A DNA stretch of 64,000 nucleotides from Alteromonas lipotrueiana (GTDB lineage Bacteria > Pseudomonadota > Gammaproteobacteria > Enterobacterales > Alteromonadaceae), in NCBI RefSeq assembly GCF_019249245.1, contig NZ_JAESDK010000008.1:62001-126000 (forward strand), written 5' to 3'. The notes beneath the pieces were generated by a model. That model was given only the letters and a program-made list of their open reading frames with translations, was not told where the DNA came from and searched no databases. The position numbers were made by a program, and so were the translations under genes. Positions 30,243 to 42,409 of this stretch are shown piece by piece (positions within the stretch are counted from its first letter, which is position 1; every line of letters starts with the position of its first letter).

Positions 30243-31628
30243 TTATTTGCCGATGCAAAATGACGAAAAAATCTGACCTAATAAGTCATCTGAAGTAAAT
30301 TCACCGGTGATTTCTGTGAGTGCCTGATGCGCAAGACGTAATTCTTCAGCCAGTAATTCACCTGCAAGGCTATTGTTAAGCTGTTCATGGCCACTGTCGA
30401 TATGCTCACCCGCTTTTGCCAATGCATCCAGATGGCGACGTCGGGCGATGAATTGCCCCTCAGTCGTCGTATCAAGCCCCATACTTACAGCCAGATGTTC
30501 ACGTAGCTGGGCAACACCATCGCCTGTCTGGGCCGATAAACCTACAACAGTAATATCGCCATGCTCAGTAGTAAGTACTTGCTCACCTATAGTTTCGTGA
30601 GATAAGTCTGCTTTGTTACGTACTACTGTAGTGGGGATGTTTTGTGGTAAGCGAGCCATAAATTCAGGCCAGATTGCATAGGGGTCAATAACCTGAGTTT
30701 GAGTACTGTCGACCACAAACAACACGCGGTCAGCCTGGGCAATAGCCTGCCACGCTCGCTCAATACCAATTTGCTCTACTTTATCAAAGCTGTCGCGAAG
30801 CCCTGCAGTATCAATAATATGGACAGGCATGCCATTAATGTCGATGTGCTCTTTTAACACATCGCGGGTGGTACCCGCGACATCTGTTACTATGGCGCTG
30901 TCTTTGCCAGCCAAAGCATTAAGCAGACTCGACTTACCGGCATTAGGGCGTCCGGCAATCACTACCTGCATCCCTTCGCGAAGCAGGGTACCTTGTTTGG
31001 CTTCGGCCTGAACTTTCGCTAAAGAAGTAATAATGGCGTCTAAGTCGCCGGCAACTTTACCATCAGATAAAAAGTCGATTTCTTCATCAGGAAAATCGAT
31101 AGCCGCTTCTACGTACATACGCAAATGCACAATTTGGTCTGACAAAGTACTGATGGCGTGCGAAAACTCTCCTTGCAACGAGCGTAATGCGCTGCGTGCT
31201 GCCTGCTGCGAACTGGCATCGATTAAATCAGCAATGGCTTCTGCCTGGGCTAAATCAAGCTTGTCGTTCATAAATGCCTGTTCACTAAACTCACCGGGAC
31301 GGGCAAGGCGCACGCCAGGAGTCTGGAGTACCGCATCTATCAACATATCCATGACCATCTGACCACCATGGCCCTGAAACTCAAGCACATCTTCGCCGGT
31401 AAACGAGTTGGGTCCCTTAAAATAAAGAGCAATACCCTGATCGATAATTTGGCCGTGAACATCGTGAAACGCGGTGTAAGAAGCCACACGAGGCTCAAGA
31501 GGTGCCGGAACCATCGTATTGGCCACCGCCATTACTTTAGGCCCAGAGACCCGCACAATGCCTACACCGCCACGCCCGGGTGCAGTAGCCTGGGCAACAA
31601 TGGTTTCGTTGAAGGAGGTTTGTTGCAT
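30243..31628 (-). CDS. mnmE: tRNA modification GTPase MnmE
   Basis: 461 residues from the ATG at 31628, which gives the family N-terminus [20 protein letters not shown]. The frame extends to 31670 without homology. MnmE with MnmG modifies wobble uridines in tRNA. It has an N-terminal tetrahydrofolate-binding domain, a central Ras-like G domain ([25 protein letters not shown]) and the catalytic C-terminal CIGK. It lies downstream of the yajQ gene and is the last gene before the accessory fimbrial region. Confidence 0.97.
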   Translation of the reverse strand: MQQTSFNETIVAQATAPGRGGVGIVRVSGPKVMAVANTMVPAPLEPRVASYTAFHDVHGQIIDQGIALYFKGPNSFTGEDVLEFQGHGGQMVMDMLIDAVLQTPGVRLARPGEFSEQAFMNDKLDLAQAEAIADLIDASSQQAARSALRSLQGEFSHAISTLSDQIVHLRMYVEAAIDFPDEEIDFLSDGKVAGDLDAIITSLAKVQAEAKQGTLLREGMQVVIAGRPNAGKSSLLNALAGKDSAIVTDVAGTTRDVLKEHIDINGMPVHIIDTAGLRDSFDKVEQIGIERAWQAIAQADRVLFVVDSTQTQVIDPYAIWPEFMARLPQNIPTTVVRNKADLSHETIGEQVLTTEHGDITVVGLSAQTGDGVAQLREHLAVSMGLDTTTEGQFIARRRHLDALAKAGEHIDSGHEQLNNSLAGELLAEELRLAHQALTEITGEFTSDDLLGQIFSSFCIGK

Positions 31629-31632
31629 AAAA

Positions 31633-32115
31633 CTAGTCGCGAAAGTTGGTGAACTGGAAAGGCTGACCAAAATCTTCCGATTTAATCAAAGCAATAGCCT
31701 GTTGCAGGTCATCACGCTTTTTTCCGGTAATACGCAATTGATCGCCCTGAATTGAGGACTGCACTTTTAACTTGGCATCTTTTAACGCTTTAACGACTTT
31801 CTTGGCCACAGGTTGCTCAATACCTTGTTTAAACACAATGTGCTGACGGCAAGTTTTACCATGCTGATCCATAGGTTTAACTTCCAACGCTGACGTGTCC
31901 AAATTGCGTTTGGCACAGGCACCACGAAACATTGAGTCCATCTGTTGCAGCTGAAATTCAGCCTGGGCTGTCATAAGCACCGACTCATCTTTGTATTCAA
32001 AGCTGGCATCGACATCGCGAAAATCAAAGCGGGTGGCCAATTCCTTATTGGCGTTGTTGGTGGCATTGCGCACCTCTTCCATGTTTATCTCAGATACCAC
32101 ATCAAATGAAGGCAT
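31633..32115 (-). CDS. yajQ: YajQ family nucleotide-binding protein (UPF0234)
   Basis: 160 residues, family-typical: [20 protein letters not shown] at the start, [19 protein letters not shown], and the C-terminal [21 protein letters not shown] region. Members bind tRNA, GTP/ATP or c-di-GMP in different species (Xanthomonas YajQ is a c-di-GMP effector). The ligand cannot be inferred here. It is inserted between yidC and mnmE, which are adjacent in many relatives, and its stop lies just upstream of the mnmE start. Confidence 0.92.
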   Translation of the reverse strand: MPSFDVVSEINMEEVRNATNNANKELATRFDFRDVDASFEYKDESVLMTAQAEFQLQQMDSMFRGACAKRNLDTSALEVKPMDQHGKTCRQHIVFKQGIEQPVAKKVVKALKDAKLKVQSSIQGDQLRITGKKRDDLQQAIALIKSEDFGQPFQFTNFRD

Positions 32116-32167
32116 AGTTTTGCTCCTTAAGACAAATCAGCCCGCAAAGGCGGGCTGATGTTCAACG

Positions 32168-33832
32168 TTATTTAGTTTTAAGACCGCGTTTTTCCATCGA
32201 GGCATAAATAATTTTAGCCTGAATCAACGTGATGATATTACTTACCAACCAATATAATACGAGACCGGCCGGGAACCACAGGAAGAACACACTCATAGCC
32301 ACTGGCATAAACTGCATTATTTTTTGCTGCATAGGGTCGGTGACGGTTGTAGGTTGCAGCTTTTGCAGTAACCACATGCTGGCACCGGTAAGTACAGGCA
32401 AGACAAAGTAGGGGTCTTTGGTAGATAAATCCGTGATCCACAATACAAAGTCGGCATGACGTAATTCCACACTTTCAAGCAGCACCCAGTAAAGCGCCAG
32501 GAAGATAGGCATTTGCAGCAGCAGCGGTAAGCAACCACCCATGGGGTTTACTTTTTCTTTTTTGTACAGCTCCATCATCGCCTGAGACATCTTTTGACGA
32601 TCATCACCAAAGCGCTCTTTAAGCTGTTGCATTTTAGGCGCCAGATTACGCAAACGCGCCATCGACTCATACTGCTTTTTGGTGAGCGGGTACATAATAC
32701 CTTTCACCACCACGGTGATCAGGATAATCGCTACACCCCAGTTACCCACCAGGCTATGCAAGAACTTCAGTAAGCTGAATAACGGTTGCGATATCCAAAA
32801 TAAAATACCGTAATCCACCGTCAAATCCAGTCCTCGGGCCATCCCTGCCAGAATGTCCTGGTCTTTGGGGCCTATATACAGGTTAGCGCTGATAGTAGCA
32901 CTGTCGCCTGCTCCAATACTGACGGGTTGGCCCTTAAAACCGAGAATCGCAAACTGGTTAGCCGACAACTTTGAGTAGATTTCATTTTTTTGATCCTGTG
33001 GCGGTACCCAGGCGGATACAAAATAATGCTCCAGCATGCCTACCCAACCTGCCACAGTCGACAGATTCAGATTGTCATCTTCGATATCATCAAAGGTGTA
33101 CTTTTCATAGCTGTCATTATCGGTACCGTAAGCTGCACCACGGTAGGTTGGCATAAACATATTGCCGCCATCGGGCACCACGGTAGTTTGTTTTAACTGA
33201 CCAAACTGCTGCATGCTCACGGGCGACCCGGTGTTATTTGCTACCTGATAATTAACGGTGACATTGTGCGAACCTTTTTCAAATACAAAGGTTTTGGTTA
33301 CCGTCAGGCCTTCAGCGCTTTGCCACACCAACGGCACTTCCAGGGTGTCTCCGGTTAGCTCATAAGTGGTTTGCTCTGTTGCATAACGCGGACGACCCTT
33401 GCCATTGCTGTCTGGACCATTGCGACCAATCAAACCGCTTTGCGCCACATACAATCCGTTTTGCGAACGCAACATACTGTAGGTTTCTTCAGAACCCTGA
33501 GTAACCGGAAAATCCTGTAAATTGGCTGACACTACATCACCACCTAACAGGTCGATACTGATGTTTAAGGCATCGGTTTGTACCTGTACCAAACGGTTTT
33601 GATTTTGCTGCGGCGCTGCCGCCATGCCGGGTACATCACCGCTGGTGTTAGGCATATCTTCACCATTAGCATCGATACTGGCAGAAGGAATTCCGTTATC
33701 CTGCTGTTGGGCTGATTGTTCAGATTGAACTGGCTGTACGGGTTGAGGCCCATAATCTTTCTGCCACTGTTGCCACAGCAGAAAACTGACCAAAGCCAGG
33801 CCAATTAACAAAAAACTACGTTGCGATTCCAT
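32168..33832 (-). CDS. yidC: Membrane protein insertase YidC
   Basis: 554 residues from the ATG at 33832, which has a GAGGTC-like site upstream and gives MESQRSFLLIGLALVSFLLW. The longer frame to 33892 overlaps yidD. YidC inserts and folds inner-membrane proteins with or without SecYEG. It has the N-terminal anchor, a large periplasmic domain (about 60-340) and the conserved five-helix insertase core (WGVAIILITVVVKGIMYPLT, KKYESM-like, MGGCLPLLLQMPIFLALYWV, with the positively charged groove region KKQYESMARLRNLAPK). Confidence 0.97.
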   Translation of the reverse strand: MESQRSFLLIGLALVSFLLWQQWQKDYGPQPVQPVQSEQSAQQQDNGIPSASIDANGEDMPNTSGDVPGMAAAPQQNQNRLVQVQTDALNISIDLLGGDVVSANLQDFPVTQGSEETYSMLRSQNGLYVAQSGLIGRNGPDSNGKGRPRYATEQTTYELTGDTLEVPLVWQSAEGLTVTKTFVFEKGSHNVTVNYQVANNTGSPVSMQQFGQLKQTTVVPDGGNMFMPTYRGAAYGTDNDSYEKYTFDDIEDDNLNLSTVAGWVGMLEHYFVSAWVPPQDQKNEIYSKLSANQFAILGFKGQPVSIGAGDSATISANLYIGPKDQDILAGMARGLDLTVDYGILFWISQPLFSLLKFLHSLVGNWGVAIILITVVVKGIMYPLTKKQYESMARLRNLAPKMQQLKERFGDDRQKMSQAMMELYKKEKVNPMGGCLPLLLQMPIFLALYWVLLESVELRHADFVLWITDLSTKDPYFVLPVLTGASMWLLQKLQPTTVTDPMQQKIMQFMPVAMSVFFLWFPAGLVLYWLVSNIITLIQAKIIYASMEKRGLKTK

Positions 33833-33842
33833 AGAGGTCTCT

Positions 33843-34112
33843 TTATTTTGAGTGTTTAGTGTCGTATTTTTCAGGCACCGGGTCATAACCACCCGAATGC
33901 AAAGGGTGGCATTTTATAATGCGTTTGAACGATAACCAACCGCCAATTACTAATCCATGCGTTTTTAGAGCATTAATTGCGTAAAACGAACAGGTAGGAT
34001 GGAAACGGCATCGCGGCCCCAGCATCGGGGAAATACACCACTGGTATAATTTGATAAACGCCAAAGGCAAAAAAATGGCTATTTTATGCAGCGTTTGGTT
34101 AACTTTTTCCAT
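33843..34112 (-). CDS. yidD: Membrane protein insertion efficiency factor YidD
   Basis: 89 residues of the YidD/DUF37 family: [19 protein letters not shown]-type start ([18 protein letters not shown]), [19 protein letters not shown] and the [14 protein letters not shown] ending are all present. It aids YidC-dependent insertion and is anchored by an amphipathic helix. It overlaps the end of rnpA by 34 bases and precedes yidC, the normal order rpmH-rnpA-yidD-yidC. Confidence 0.94.
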   Translation of the reverse strand: MEKVNQTLHKIAIFLPLAFIKLYQWCISPMLGPRCRFHPTCSFYAINALKTHGLVIGGWLSFKRIIKCHPLHSGGYDPVPEKYDTKHSK

Positions 34113-34435
34113 TGCTTATCAAGCGTGGCAAACACTTCCTCATTTGAAAGTTTATCTGCACCAGTTTTGCCTACCACAATAATATCGACGTTAGGCAATT
34201 TATCTTTTCGATGACGAAAACTTTCACGAATTAACCGTTTTAAACGATTACGGTCGTGTGCTTTACGCACGCGTTTTTTCGATAAAGTTATTCCAAGCCG
34301 GGGAGCATCGAGTTGATTAGGTCTGGCAAGAAGAGTAAAGGAAGGAGATACCGCTGGTATTGCGTTTTCAAACACAAATGTAAAGTGGGAGGGAGTTAAC
34401 AGACGTAACTCCCTGGAAAATTGATTTTCACCCAC
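34079..34435 (-). CDS. rnpA: Ribonuclease P protein component
   Basis: 118 residues from the GTG at 34435, close to the 119 of E. coli. The frame extends to a GTG at 34486 inside rpmH. Protein C5 helps RNase P RNA cleave pre-tRNA leaders. The conserved RNR motif region ([20 protein letters not shown]) and the N-terminal [16 protein letters not shown] are clear. The start codon is uncertain because no good Shine-Dalgarno precedes 34435. Its 5' end lies 19 bases after the rpmH stop. Confidence 0.92.
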   Translation of the reverse strand: MGENQFSRELRLLTPSHFTFVFENAIPAVSPSFTLLARPNQLDAPRLGITLSKKRVRKAHDRNRLKRLIRESFRHRKDKLPNVDIIVVGKTGADKLSNEEVFATLDKQWKKLTKRCIK

Positions 34436-34454
34436 TTTAATATTATTTCTTTTA

Positions 34455-34589
34455 TTAAGCAGAAAGGCGAGCGCGACCTTTTGCACGGCGTGCCGCTAGT
34501 ACTTTACGACCATTTTTGGTCGCCATACGAGCACGAAAACCGTGTGAACGCTTGCGCTTTAAGTTGCTCGGTTGAAATGTTCTTTTCAT
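34455..34589 (-). CDS. rpmH: Ribosomal protein bL34
   Basis: 44 residues, too short for most ORF scans. It starts [18 protein letters not shown] and ends [14 protein letters not shown], the canonical highly basic L34 sequence. It is the first gene of the rpmH-rnpA-yidD-yidC operon and is divergent from dnaA across the 610-base intergenic region. Confidence 0.97.
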   Translation of the reverse strand: MKRTFQPSNLKRKRSHGFRARMATKNGRKVLAARRAKGRARLSA

Positions 34590-35199
34590 GACCAAAGTCT
34601 CACTTATTTAGTTAAACACAGGCGGTATTGAAATAACGAAGAAAGCAGACAAAAAGTCTTTTACGTCGTTAGGTAACTAACACAGCCCATCCAAAAAGGA
34701 TGCCGAATTCTAGAGATCTCGGGGCCTTGTGTCAATGCGTAATGACCGAATAAGCCACATTATTTGGTTATTTTTTAACTAATGGCCTGGTTCATAGCAT
34801 TATTGTAAAAATCAGGCCTGATCCTGGTGTGTATAAATAGGAAGTTACCACAGTTTTATCCACAGTCTTTTTGTACAGGTAAATTGATCTGGATCTTAAT
34901 AAGATATAACCATAGCTTGGATCTAAAATAAGTCAGATCCTTTGCTGTGACTTATACGCAGGCAAAGATCTCAGGTGATAGGTTCTCATAAAAACATAAT
35001 AAGATCGAAGCGATCTATACAGATCCCCATTTACATTTTGTTAGTAAAATAAGATAATCCACAGCGATAAGATCTAAAAATAAATTCATCGCCTAAGCCA
35101 ATCCAATGCGTTCTTTTTTGCTGTTTTCTACCACACCCATATAAATGATGTGTTTTTGCATAAATTGGCGATTTAGCGTTACCCGGAGTTTTAAGTTAC
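34590..35199. promoter_or_regulatory. rpmH-dnaA intergenic region with DnaA boxes and GATC cluster
   Basis: 610 bases with no gene. It holds 11 GATC sites between 34715 and 35071 and DnaA boxes: exact TTATNCACA at 34856-34864 (+) and 34828-34836 (-), and one-mismatch sites at 34952-34960 and 35055-35063. In gammaproteobacteria this region carries the dnaA promoter, autorepressed by DnaA and sensitive to methylation. In Pseudomonas the corresponding region is an origin. It has no clear AT-rich repeat element like the one beside mnmG. Confidence 0.75.
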
Positions 35200-36705
35200 A
35201 TGTCGTTATGGAATCATTGTCTTGACCGCTTGCGTCAAGAATTGCCGACCCAGCAGTTTAGTATGTGGATAAGACCGCTCACGGCTGACGAAGACAGCGG
35301 TTGTATTACTTTGTTTGCTCCCAACCGCTTTGTTCTTGACTGGGTTCGGGATAAGTACCGAGACAAAATTACTGAACTGTTTGAGGAGTTTTGCGGATCT
35401 GATGCGCCTGAGCTGCGTTTAGAGGTTATCTCCCGAGTTAGTTCAACACCAGCGGCACCTTCAGTAGCCCCACGTACAACAACCGTCACGCACCCCAGAA
35501 ACGTTTCCCAGAGCGCGTCTTCTGACTCGACTAACGATCAGTATCAGGCTGGCTATCAGACCCATCGTAATACTGCTGCGGTAGCCAATCATTCAGATGC
35601 TAATAATAGGTCAGCTACGGCCAGGGGCAATCAGGCTGGGGTACGTTCACCTAATGTTATACCTATTCCTGAAGGCATGAAGCATAAAAGTAATATAAAC
35701 CCTAACTATCAGTTTGATAACTTTGTTGAAGGTAAATCAAACCAGTTAGCCCGGGCTGCGGCGACTCAGGTTGCCAATAACCCCGGAGGCTCCTACAACC
35801 CATTGTTTATTTATGGGGGTACGGGCCTGGGTAAAACCCACTTATTGCACGCGGTTGGCAATGGCATAGTGGCAAATAGAAAAGACGCCAAAATTGTTTA
35901 TATGCATTCTGAGCGTTTTGTACAAGATATGGTGAAAGCCCTGCAAAATAACGCGATAGAAGACTTTAAGAAGTTCTATCGCTCTGTAGACGCCTTGTTA
36001 ATTGATGATATTCAATTTTTTGCGAACAAAGAACGCTCTCAGGAAGAATTTTTTCATACCTTTAATGCTTTGTTAGAGGGCAACCAACAAATTATCCTCA
36101 CCTCTGACCGATACCCAAAAGAAATAGACGGGGTAGAAGACCGGCTTAAATCACGTTTTGGGTGGGGGTTAACGATTGCTATTGAACCCCCCGAGCTTGA
36201 AACCCGGGTAGCAATTTTAATGCGCAAGGCAGCTGAAAATCGAATGCAATTGCCTAATGAGGTCGCATTTTTTATCGCCAAACGCTTGCGGTCAAATGTT
36301 CGGGAACTTGAAGGCGCGCTAAACAGAGTTATTGCTAATGCCAACTTCACCGGCCGACCTATTACTATTGATTTTGTTCGTGAAGCATTGCGCGATTTAC
36401 TCGCGTTGCAGGAAAAGTTGGTTACCGTAGATAATATTCAAAAAACCGTCGCAGACTATTACAAAATAAAAGTGTCAGACATTCTTTCGAAGCGTCGTAG
36501 TCGAAGCGTAGCGCGCCCACGTCAGGTGGCGATGGCTTTAGCCAAAGAGCTCACTAACCACAGTTTGCCTGAGCTGGGTAATGCTTTTGGTGGGCGCGAC
36601 CATACCACAGTGCTACATGCCTGCCGTAAAATAGAGCAGCTTAGAGAAGAAAGTCATGATATAAAGGAAGACTATAAAAACTTAATAAGAACATTGTCTT
36701 CTTAA
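35200..36705 (+). CDS. dnaA: Chromosomal replication initiator DnaA
   Basis: 501 residues. Domain I ([19 protein letters not shown]) interacts with DnaB and DiaA. A low-complexity linker (about 85-160) follows. Domain III is AAA+ with Walker A GGTGLGKT, Walker [10 protein letters not shown] and the sensor segments. Domain IV is the DNA-binding helix-turn-helix ([35 protein letters not shown]) that reads DnaA boxes. It starts the dnaA-dnaN-recF-gyrB cluster and is divergent from rpmH. Confidence 0.98.
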   Translation: MSLWNHCLDRLRQELPTQQFSMWIRPLTADEDSGCITLFAPNRFVLDWVRDKYRDKITELFEEFCGSDAPELRLEVISRVSSTPAAPSVAPRTTTVTHPRNVSQSASSDSTNDQYQAGYQTHRNTAAVANHSDANNRSATARGNQAGVRSPNVIPIPEGMKHKSNINPNYQFDNFVEGKSNQLARAAATQVANNPGGSYNPLFIYGGTGLGKTHLLHAVGNGIVANRKDAKIVYMHSERFVQDMVKALQNNAIEDFKKFYRSVDALLIDDIQFFANKERSQEEFFHTFNALLEGNQQIILTSDRYPKEIDGVEDRLKSRFGWGLTIAIEPPELETRVAILMRKAAENRMQLPNEVAFFIAKRLRSNVRELEGALNRVIANANFTGRPITIDFVREALRDLLALQEKLVTVDNIQKTVADYYKIKVSDILSKRRSRSVARPRQVAMALAKELTNHSLPELGNAFGGRDHTTVLHACRKIEQLREESHDIKEDYKNLIRTLSS

Positions 36706-36737
36706 CTAATTCAAGTACGACGCGAGACCAAAAGCCG

Positions 36738-37841
36738 ATGAAATTTACAATCAGCAGAGAACAGTTTTTACAGCCATTACAAATGGTTTCAGGAGCCGTA
36801 GAGCGTCGCCATACGCTTCCAATTTTATCTAATGTGTTAATTAAAGTAAGCAATGGCGCGTTATGGTTAACCGGTACTGATTTAGAATTAGAATTAGTGT
36901 CGAGCGTTACGCTAGAAGGCGACGTTATTGAAGGCGAAATTACCGTACCGGCAAAAAAACTTTTCGATATTATTCGAGGTTTATCTGAAGGCACAACGAT
37001 TCAGTTTTCACTTACCGACAACAAGGCGCTATTGCGTGCGGGCAGGGGGCGTTACACCTTATCTACATTATCGGCCAACGATTATCCCAATTTAGAAGAC
37101 TGGGAGAGCGAAGTTGAATTTGAACTCAGCTGTGGTGAATTGAAAAAGCTCATCGACAGTACGCATTTTTCAATGGCCCAACAAGATGTACGGTATTACC
37201 TGAACGGGCTTTCATTAGAAACTGAAGAAAATTTAGTGCGTTCTGTGGCCACTGACGGTCATCGACTGGCATTGTGCCGTCTTGATTATACCCAGTCTGC
37301 GTTACCTGCGCGGCAGGTTATTATTCCGCGTAAAGGTGTTTTAGAAATATCGCGTTTAATCGGCGACGACGATCAATTATTACGTGTGCAAATTGGTGAA
37401 AATCATATTCGTTTACAAGGCACAGGGTTCATATTCACCAGCAAATTAGTCGATGGTCGTTTTCCAGATTATCGACGTGTATTACCCCGCGATGGAAATA
37501 AAACAGTGTTGGCGAGTAAAGCTGTTTTAAAAGAAGCATTTTCTCGTGCGGCTATTTTGTCTAATGAAAAGTTTCGAGGCGTTCGACTAAACCTGGCCTC
37601 TGGCGAATTAAAAATTACTGCAAATAACCCAGAGCAGGAAGAAGCTGAAGAAATGGTCGATGTCGACTATCAGGGCGAGGAATTAGAAATCGGCTTTAAC
37701 GTTGCCTATCTCATTGATGTGTTAAACTCGCTGTCAGCCGAGCAGGTTAAGTTGACGCTGTCTGATTCTAATTCAAGTGCACTTATAGAAGATGCTGCTG
37801 ACGATGCCGCGCTATATGTCATCATGCCTATGCGTCTTTAA
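36738..37841 (+). CDS. dnaN: DNA polymerase III beta sliding clamp
   Basis: 367 residues, the family length, with three repeated clamp domains. The start MKFTISREQFLQPLQMVSGA, the middle AQQDVRYYLNGLSLETE and the end ALYVIMPMRL are the conserved clamp landmarks. The clamp tethers polymerases and binds Hda for DnaA inactivation. It follows dnaA by 32 bases and is separated from recF by a short hairpin. Confidence 0.98.
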   Translation: MKFTISREQFLQPLQMVSGAVERRHTLPILSNVLIKVSNGALWLTGTDLELELVSSVTLEGDVIEGEITVPAKKLFDIIRGLSEGTTIQFSLTDNKALLRAGRGRYTLSTLSANDYPNLEDWESEVEFELSCGELKKLIDSTHFSMAQQDVRYYLNGLSLETEENLVRSVATDGHRLALCRLDYTQSALPARQVIIPRKGVLEISRLIGDDDQLLRVQIGENHIRLQGTGFIFTSKLVDGRFPDYRRVLPRDGNKTVLASKAVLKEAFSRAAILSNEKFRGVRLNLASGELKITANNPEQEEAEEMVDVDYQGEELEIGFNVAYLIDVLNSLSAEQVKLTLSDSNSSALIEDAADDAALYVIMPMRL

Positions 37842-37855
37842 TCTATTTTTTTAAG

Positions 37856-37879
37856 AGGCGACGGTTTAGGTCGCCTTTT
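37856..37879 (+). terminator. Hairpin with T-run between dnaN and recF
   Basis: GGCGAC (37857-37862) and GTCGCC (37870-37875) pair around a 7-base loop and are followed by TTTTCTTT. It probably attenuates transcription between dnaN and recF. Confidence 0.6.
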
Positions 37880-37931
37880 CTTTACTTCAGTTTACTAATT
37901 CTAGGTCACCTTTTATCTTGCATAGGCTGTT

Positions 37932-39020
37932 ATGAAACTGGAAACGATCCAGCTTTCTCACTTTCGAAACATTTCCTCGGCCGAGCTAAGGCCCTCTCAA
38001 AGCTTGTCTGTGATCACCGGCAAAAATGGAAGTGGTAAATCGTCTCTATTAGAAGCGATATTTTATCTGGGATTTGGGCGTTCATTTCGCACCTCTAAAC
38101 ATCGGTCAGTGATACAACATAATGAAGATGCTTTTAGTGTGTTTGCGAAGGGGACAGATGAAGATTACCGGCCGTTTAAAATAGGTATTGAAAGAAAAGA
38201 CACAGACCAGTTCACTTGTGCTATCAATGGTAAGCATTCCCATCGATTGGCAGATTTGGTGAGTCTTATACCCGTTCAGTTATTCACGCCTCAAAGTACA
38301 GACTTAGTTATTGGCTCACCGTCAGAGCGTAGAAGATTTATTGATTGGGGATTGTTCCACGTGGAACAATCCTTCCATAGTCTATTTGCGACGTATTCAA
38401 AATTACTCAAACAGCGCAATGCTTTATTAAAACAGCAAGTGTCGCTCACAAGCTCAGAGTCTCGTTATTGGCAGGAACAGCTGGTAGTGACGGGAGAAAA
38501 GCTCGATTTGATGCGTAAGGACTATATGGAAGCATTAAAACCCCTATTTAAAGTGATATCTAGCGAATTTTTACCTGAGTTTTCGCTCGAAATTTCGTAT
38601 TATAAGGGGTGGGAAAAAGATGCATCGTTATCTGAGGCATTAGAGAAAAAATACGAATACGATAGCAGGGTTGGACACACTTCATCAGGCCCTCACAAAG
38701 CGGATATCCGATTTAAGGTAAATGGAATAAACGCACAAGAAATTCTTTCGAGAGGACAGTTGCGAATGGCAGTAGCCGCATTGCAGCTTTCTCAAACCGC
38801 CCTGTTTTCTAAACAGACAAACCGTAAAAGCATTTTCTTATTAGATGATGTAGGAGCGGAGCTTGATATTGATAAAAGGGAAAGGTTTATCGATGGGTTA
38901 CTCGGAATGGACACACAAATATTTGTAAGTGCAATAGAGTCCGAGCAGCTCGAATTTGTAGATAAATACAATGATAAAAAGATGTTTCACGTGGAACATG
39001 GCCGCGTGTCAGAGGAGTAA
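37932..39020 (+). CDS. recF: DNA recombination/repair ATPase RecF
   Basis: 362 residues. An SMC-like ABC ATPase with Walker A GKNGSGKSS (about residue 32), the signature motif (SRGQLRMAVAALQL) and Walker B IFLLDDVGAELD. RecF works with RecO and RecR to load RecA at gaps. The gene also contains two parS sites (38353 and 38983), each of which reads F-H-V-E in frame. It ends 9 bases before gyrB. Confidence 0.97.
   Translation: MKLETIQLSHFRNISSAELRPSQSLSVITGKNGSGKSSLLEAIFYLGFGRSFRTSKHRSVIQHNEDAFSVFAKGTDEDYRPFKIGIERKDTDQFTCAINGKHSHRLADLVSLIPVQLFTPQSTDLVIGSPSERRRFIDWGLFHVEQSFHSLFATYSKLLKQRNALLKQQVSLTSSESRYWQEQLVVTGEKLDLMRKDYMEALKPLFKVISSEFLPEFSLEISYYKGWEKDASLSEALEKKYEYDSRVGHTSSGPHKADIRFKVNGINAQEILSRGQLRMAVAALQLSQTALFSKQTNRKSIFLLDDVGAELDIDKRERFIDGLLGMDTQIFVSAIESEQLEFVDKYNDKKMFHVEHGRVSEE
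38353..38368. other. parS centromere site, perfect palindrome, inside recF
   Basis: TGTTCCACGTGGAACA is the 16-base palindromic ParB-binding site known from Pseudomonas and other bacteria. It is intact in both halves. It lies in frame within recF, and the cognate ParB is encoded at 15.9 kb. Confidence 0.9.
38983..38998. other. Second parS site near the 3' end of recF
   Basis: TGTTTCACGTGGAACA differs from the perfect palindrome at one position, which is the variation tolerated in known parS sites. It lies 630 bases from the first site, which puts both in the range for a ParB-nucleated segregation complex near oriC. Confidence 0.85.
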
Positions 39021-41453
<2,433 letters not shown>

Positions 41454-41524
41454 TTTGTCAAATAGCCTTAGCGTTACAAAATAGCTGTTGTAAACGCTAA
41501 GAGTTATCAGGTTCACAGAATAAA

Positions 41525-41553
41525 AAGCCATACTCTTGAGTATGGCTTTTTTG
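41525..41553 (+). terminator. Terminator after gyrB
   Basis: AAAAGCCATACTC and GAGTATGGCTTTT form a strong stem with a TT loop, followed by a T-run. It lies 70 bases downstream of the gyrB stop. Confidence 0.85.
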
Positions 41554-41608
41554 TTTGCCACACGGTAATTGATAACAATACGAAATTTTTGAATGCCTTA
41601 ATGTAACG

Positions 41609-42106
41609 GTGTGCTTAAACAATGCAGAGGAAGCTCAACAGCTATTGATTCTTGGCAACATCTCCATTCCACTTTCTTATTTGGTAATACATGAAATAAC
41701 AGCTGCTGAAAAAATTTACCGTGAAAAGGAAGCGATTACTAATAAGATTAAACGACATATTTTGCGAAGTTTAGCCTATGTCAGTTATGGACTCGATAGG
41801 TTAGATGTCAATGCTCTCAAGTCCTATCTGGTTATGCTAAAGCAACATGAAAATGGCGGGTATGAGTTTGACCCTGGATTGGTATTGTCTGCAGGTGAGC
41901 TATCGTATGCCAGTATCTGGAAAGAGCAACTCATTAGCTATATAGACGATAAAAGCGCTGAAAAATATCTCGATCCCATCGGTCATCGTGATTTCCCAGG
42001 TGTCGCTTTACGCAACTATGAGCTTACTCTGGCTATTGAGTATCCTGGCTTTGGTTCGTTAATAGTGAAGAGTAATAATTTAAAAAAAAACAGGCGACTA
42101 TTTTGA
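41609..42106 (+). CDS. Hypothetical protein with an apparent 3' frameshift at a nine-A run
   Basis: 165 residues from a GTG start without a good ribosome binding site. No family is recognised; the sequence looks soluble and ordered (for example LRNYELTLAIEYPGFGSL). Just before the stop there is a run of nine A (42082-42090). With eight A the frame would continue to a TAA at 42156-42158 and add the plausible tail TGDYFEKKPPCVEAVIDAIP before RL and stop. The gene may be a recent frameshift, a sequencing error or a slippage site. It is surrounded by non-core sequence after gyrB. Confidence 0.5.
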   Translation: MCLNNAEEAQQLLILGNISIPLSYLVIHEITAAEKIYREKEAITNKIKRHILRSLAYVSYGLDRLDVNALKSYLVMLKQHENGGYEFDPGLVLSAGELSYASIWKEQLISYIDDKSAEKYLDPIGHRDFPGVALRNYELTLAIEYPGFGSLIVKSNNLKKNRRLF

Positions 42107-42409
42107 AAAGAAACCACCTTGCGTAGAAGCAGTCATTGATGCAATACCCCGGCTTTAACACAGCAGCATTATTACTTAGTATTTGATGACTATTAGTAGA
42201 AAGTAAAACTCAAACAAACCGCATTGGGTAAGGGGAGCTGTTAAAAACCTGAAATCTTGAGTATGCAACAGATTTTTAAATCTATAGGCAAGGTTGTTAG
42301 TATGCGGCGCGACTGAAGATCAATTTTTATACGCCTATGCACGAGCGCTTATAAAACCGCCCACGAAGCGGCTTTTTAACGATAAGATATACACTAAGAT
42401 AAGCGTCAT
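42107..42409. other. Intergenic region downstream of the frameshifted gene
   Basis: About 300 bases. The first 50 may be the displaced 3' end of the preceding gene. Near 42355-42376 CCGC/GCGG forms a hairpin flanked by AAAA and TTTTT, which could terminate in both directions, including the lipoprotein gene that ends at 42410 on the minus strand. No gene is seen in the rest. Confidence 0.5.

Noticed and set aside
30055-30258. 67-codon minus-strand ORF after mnmE
   Set aside because: It overlaps the 3' ends of mnmE and of the regulator gene and has no recognisable features; the gap is more likely a terminator region.
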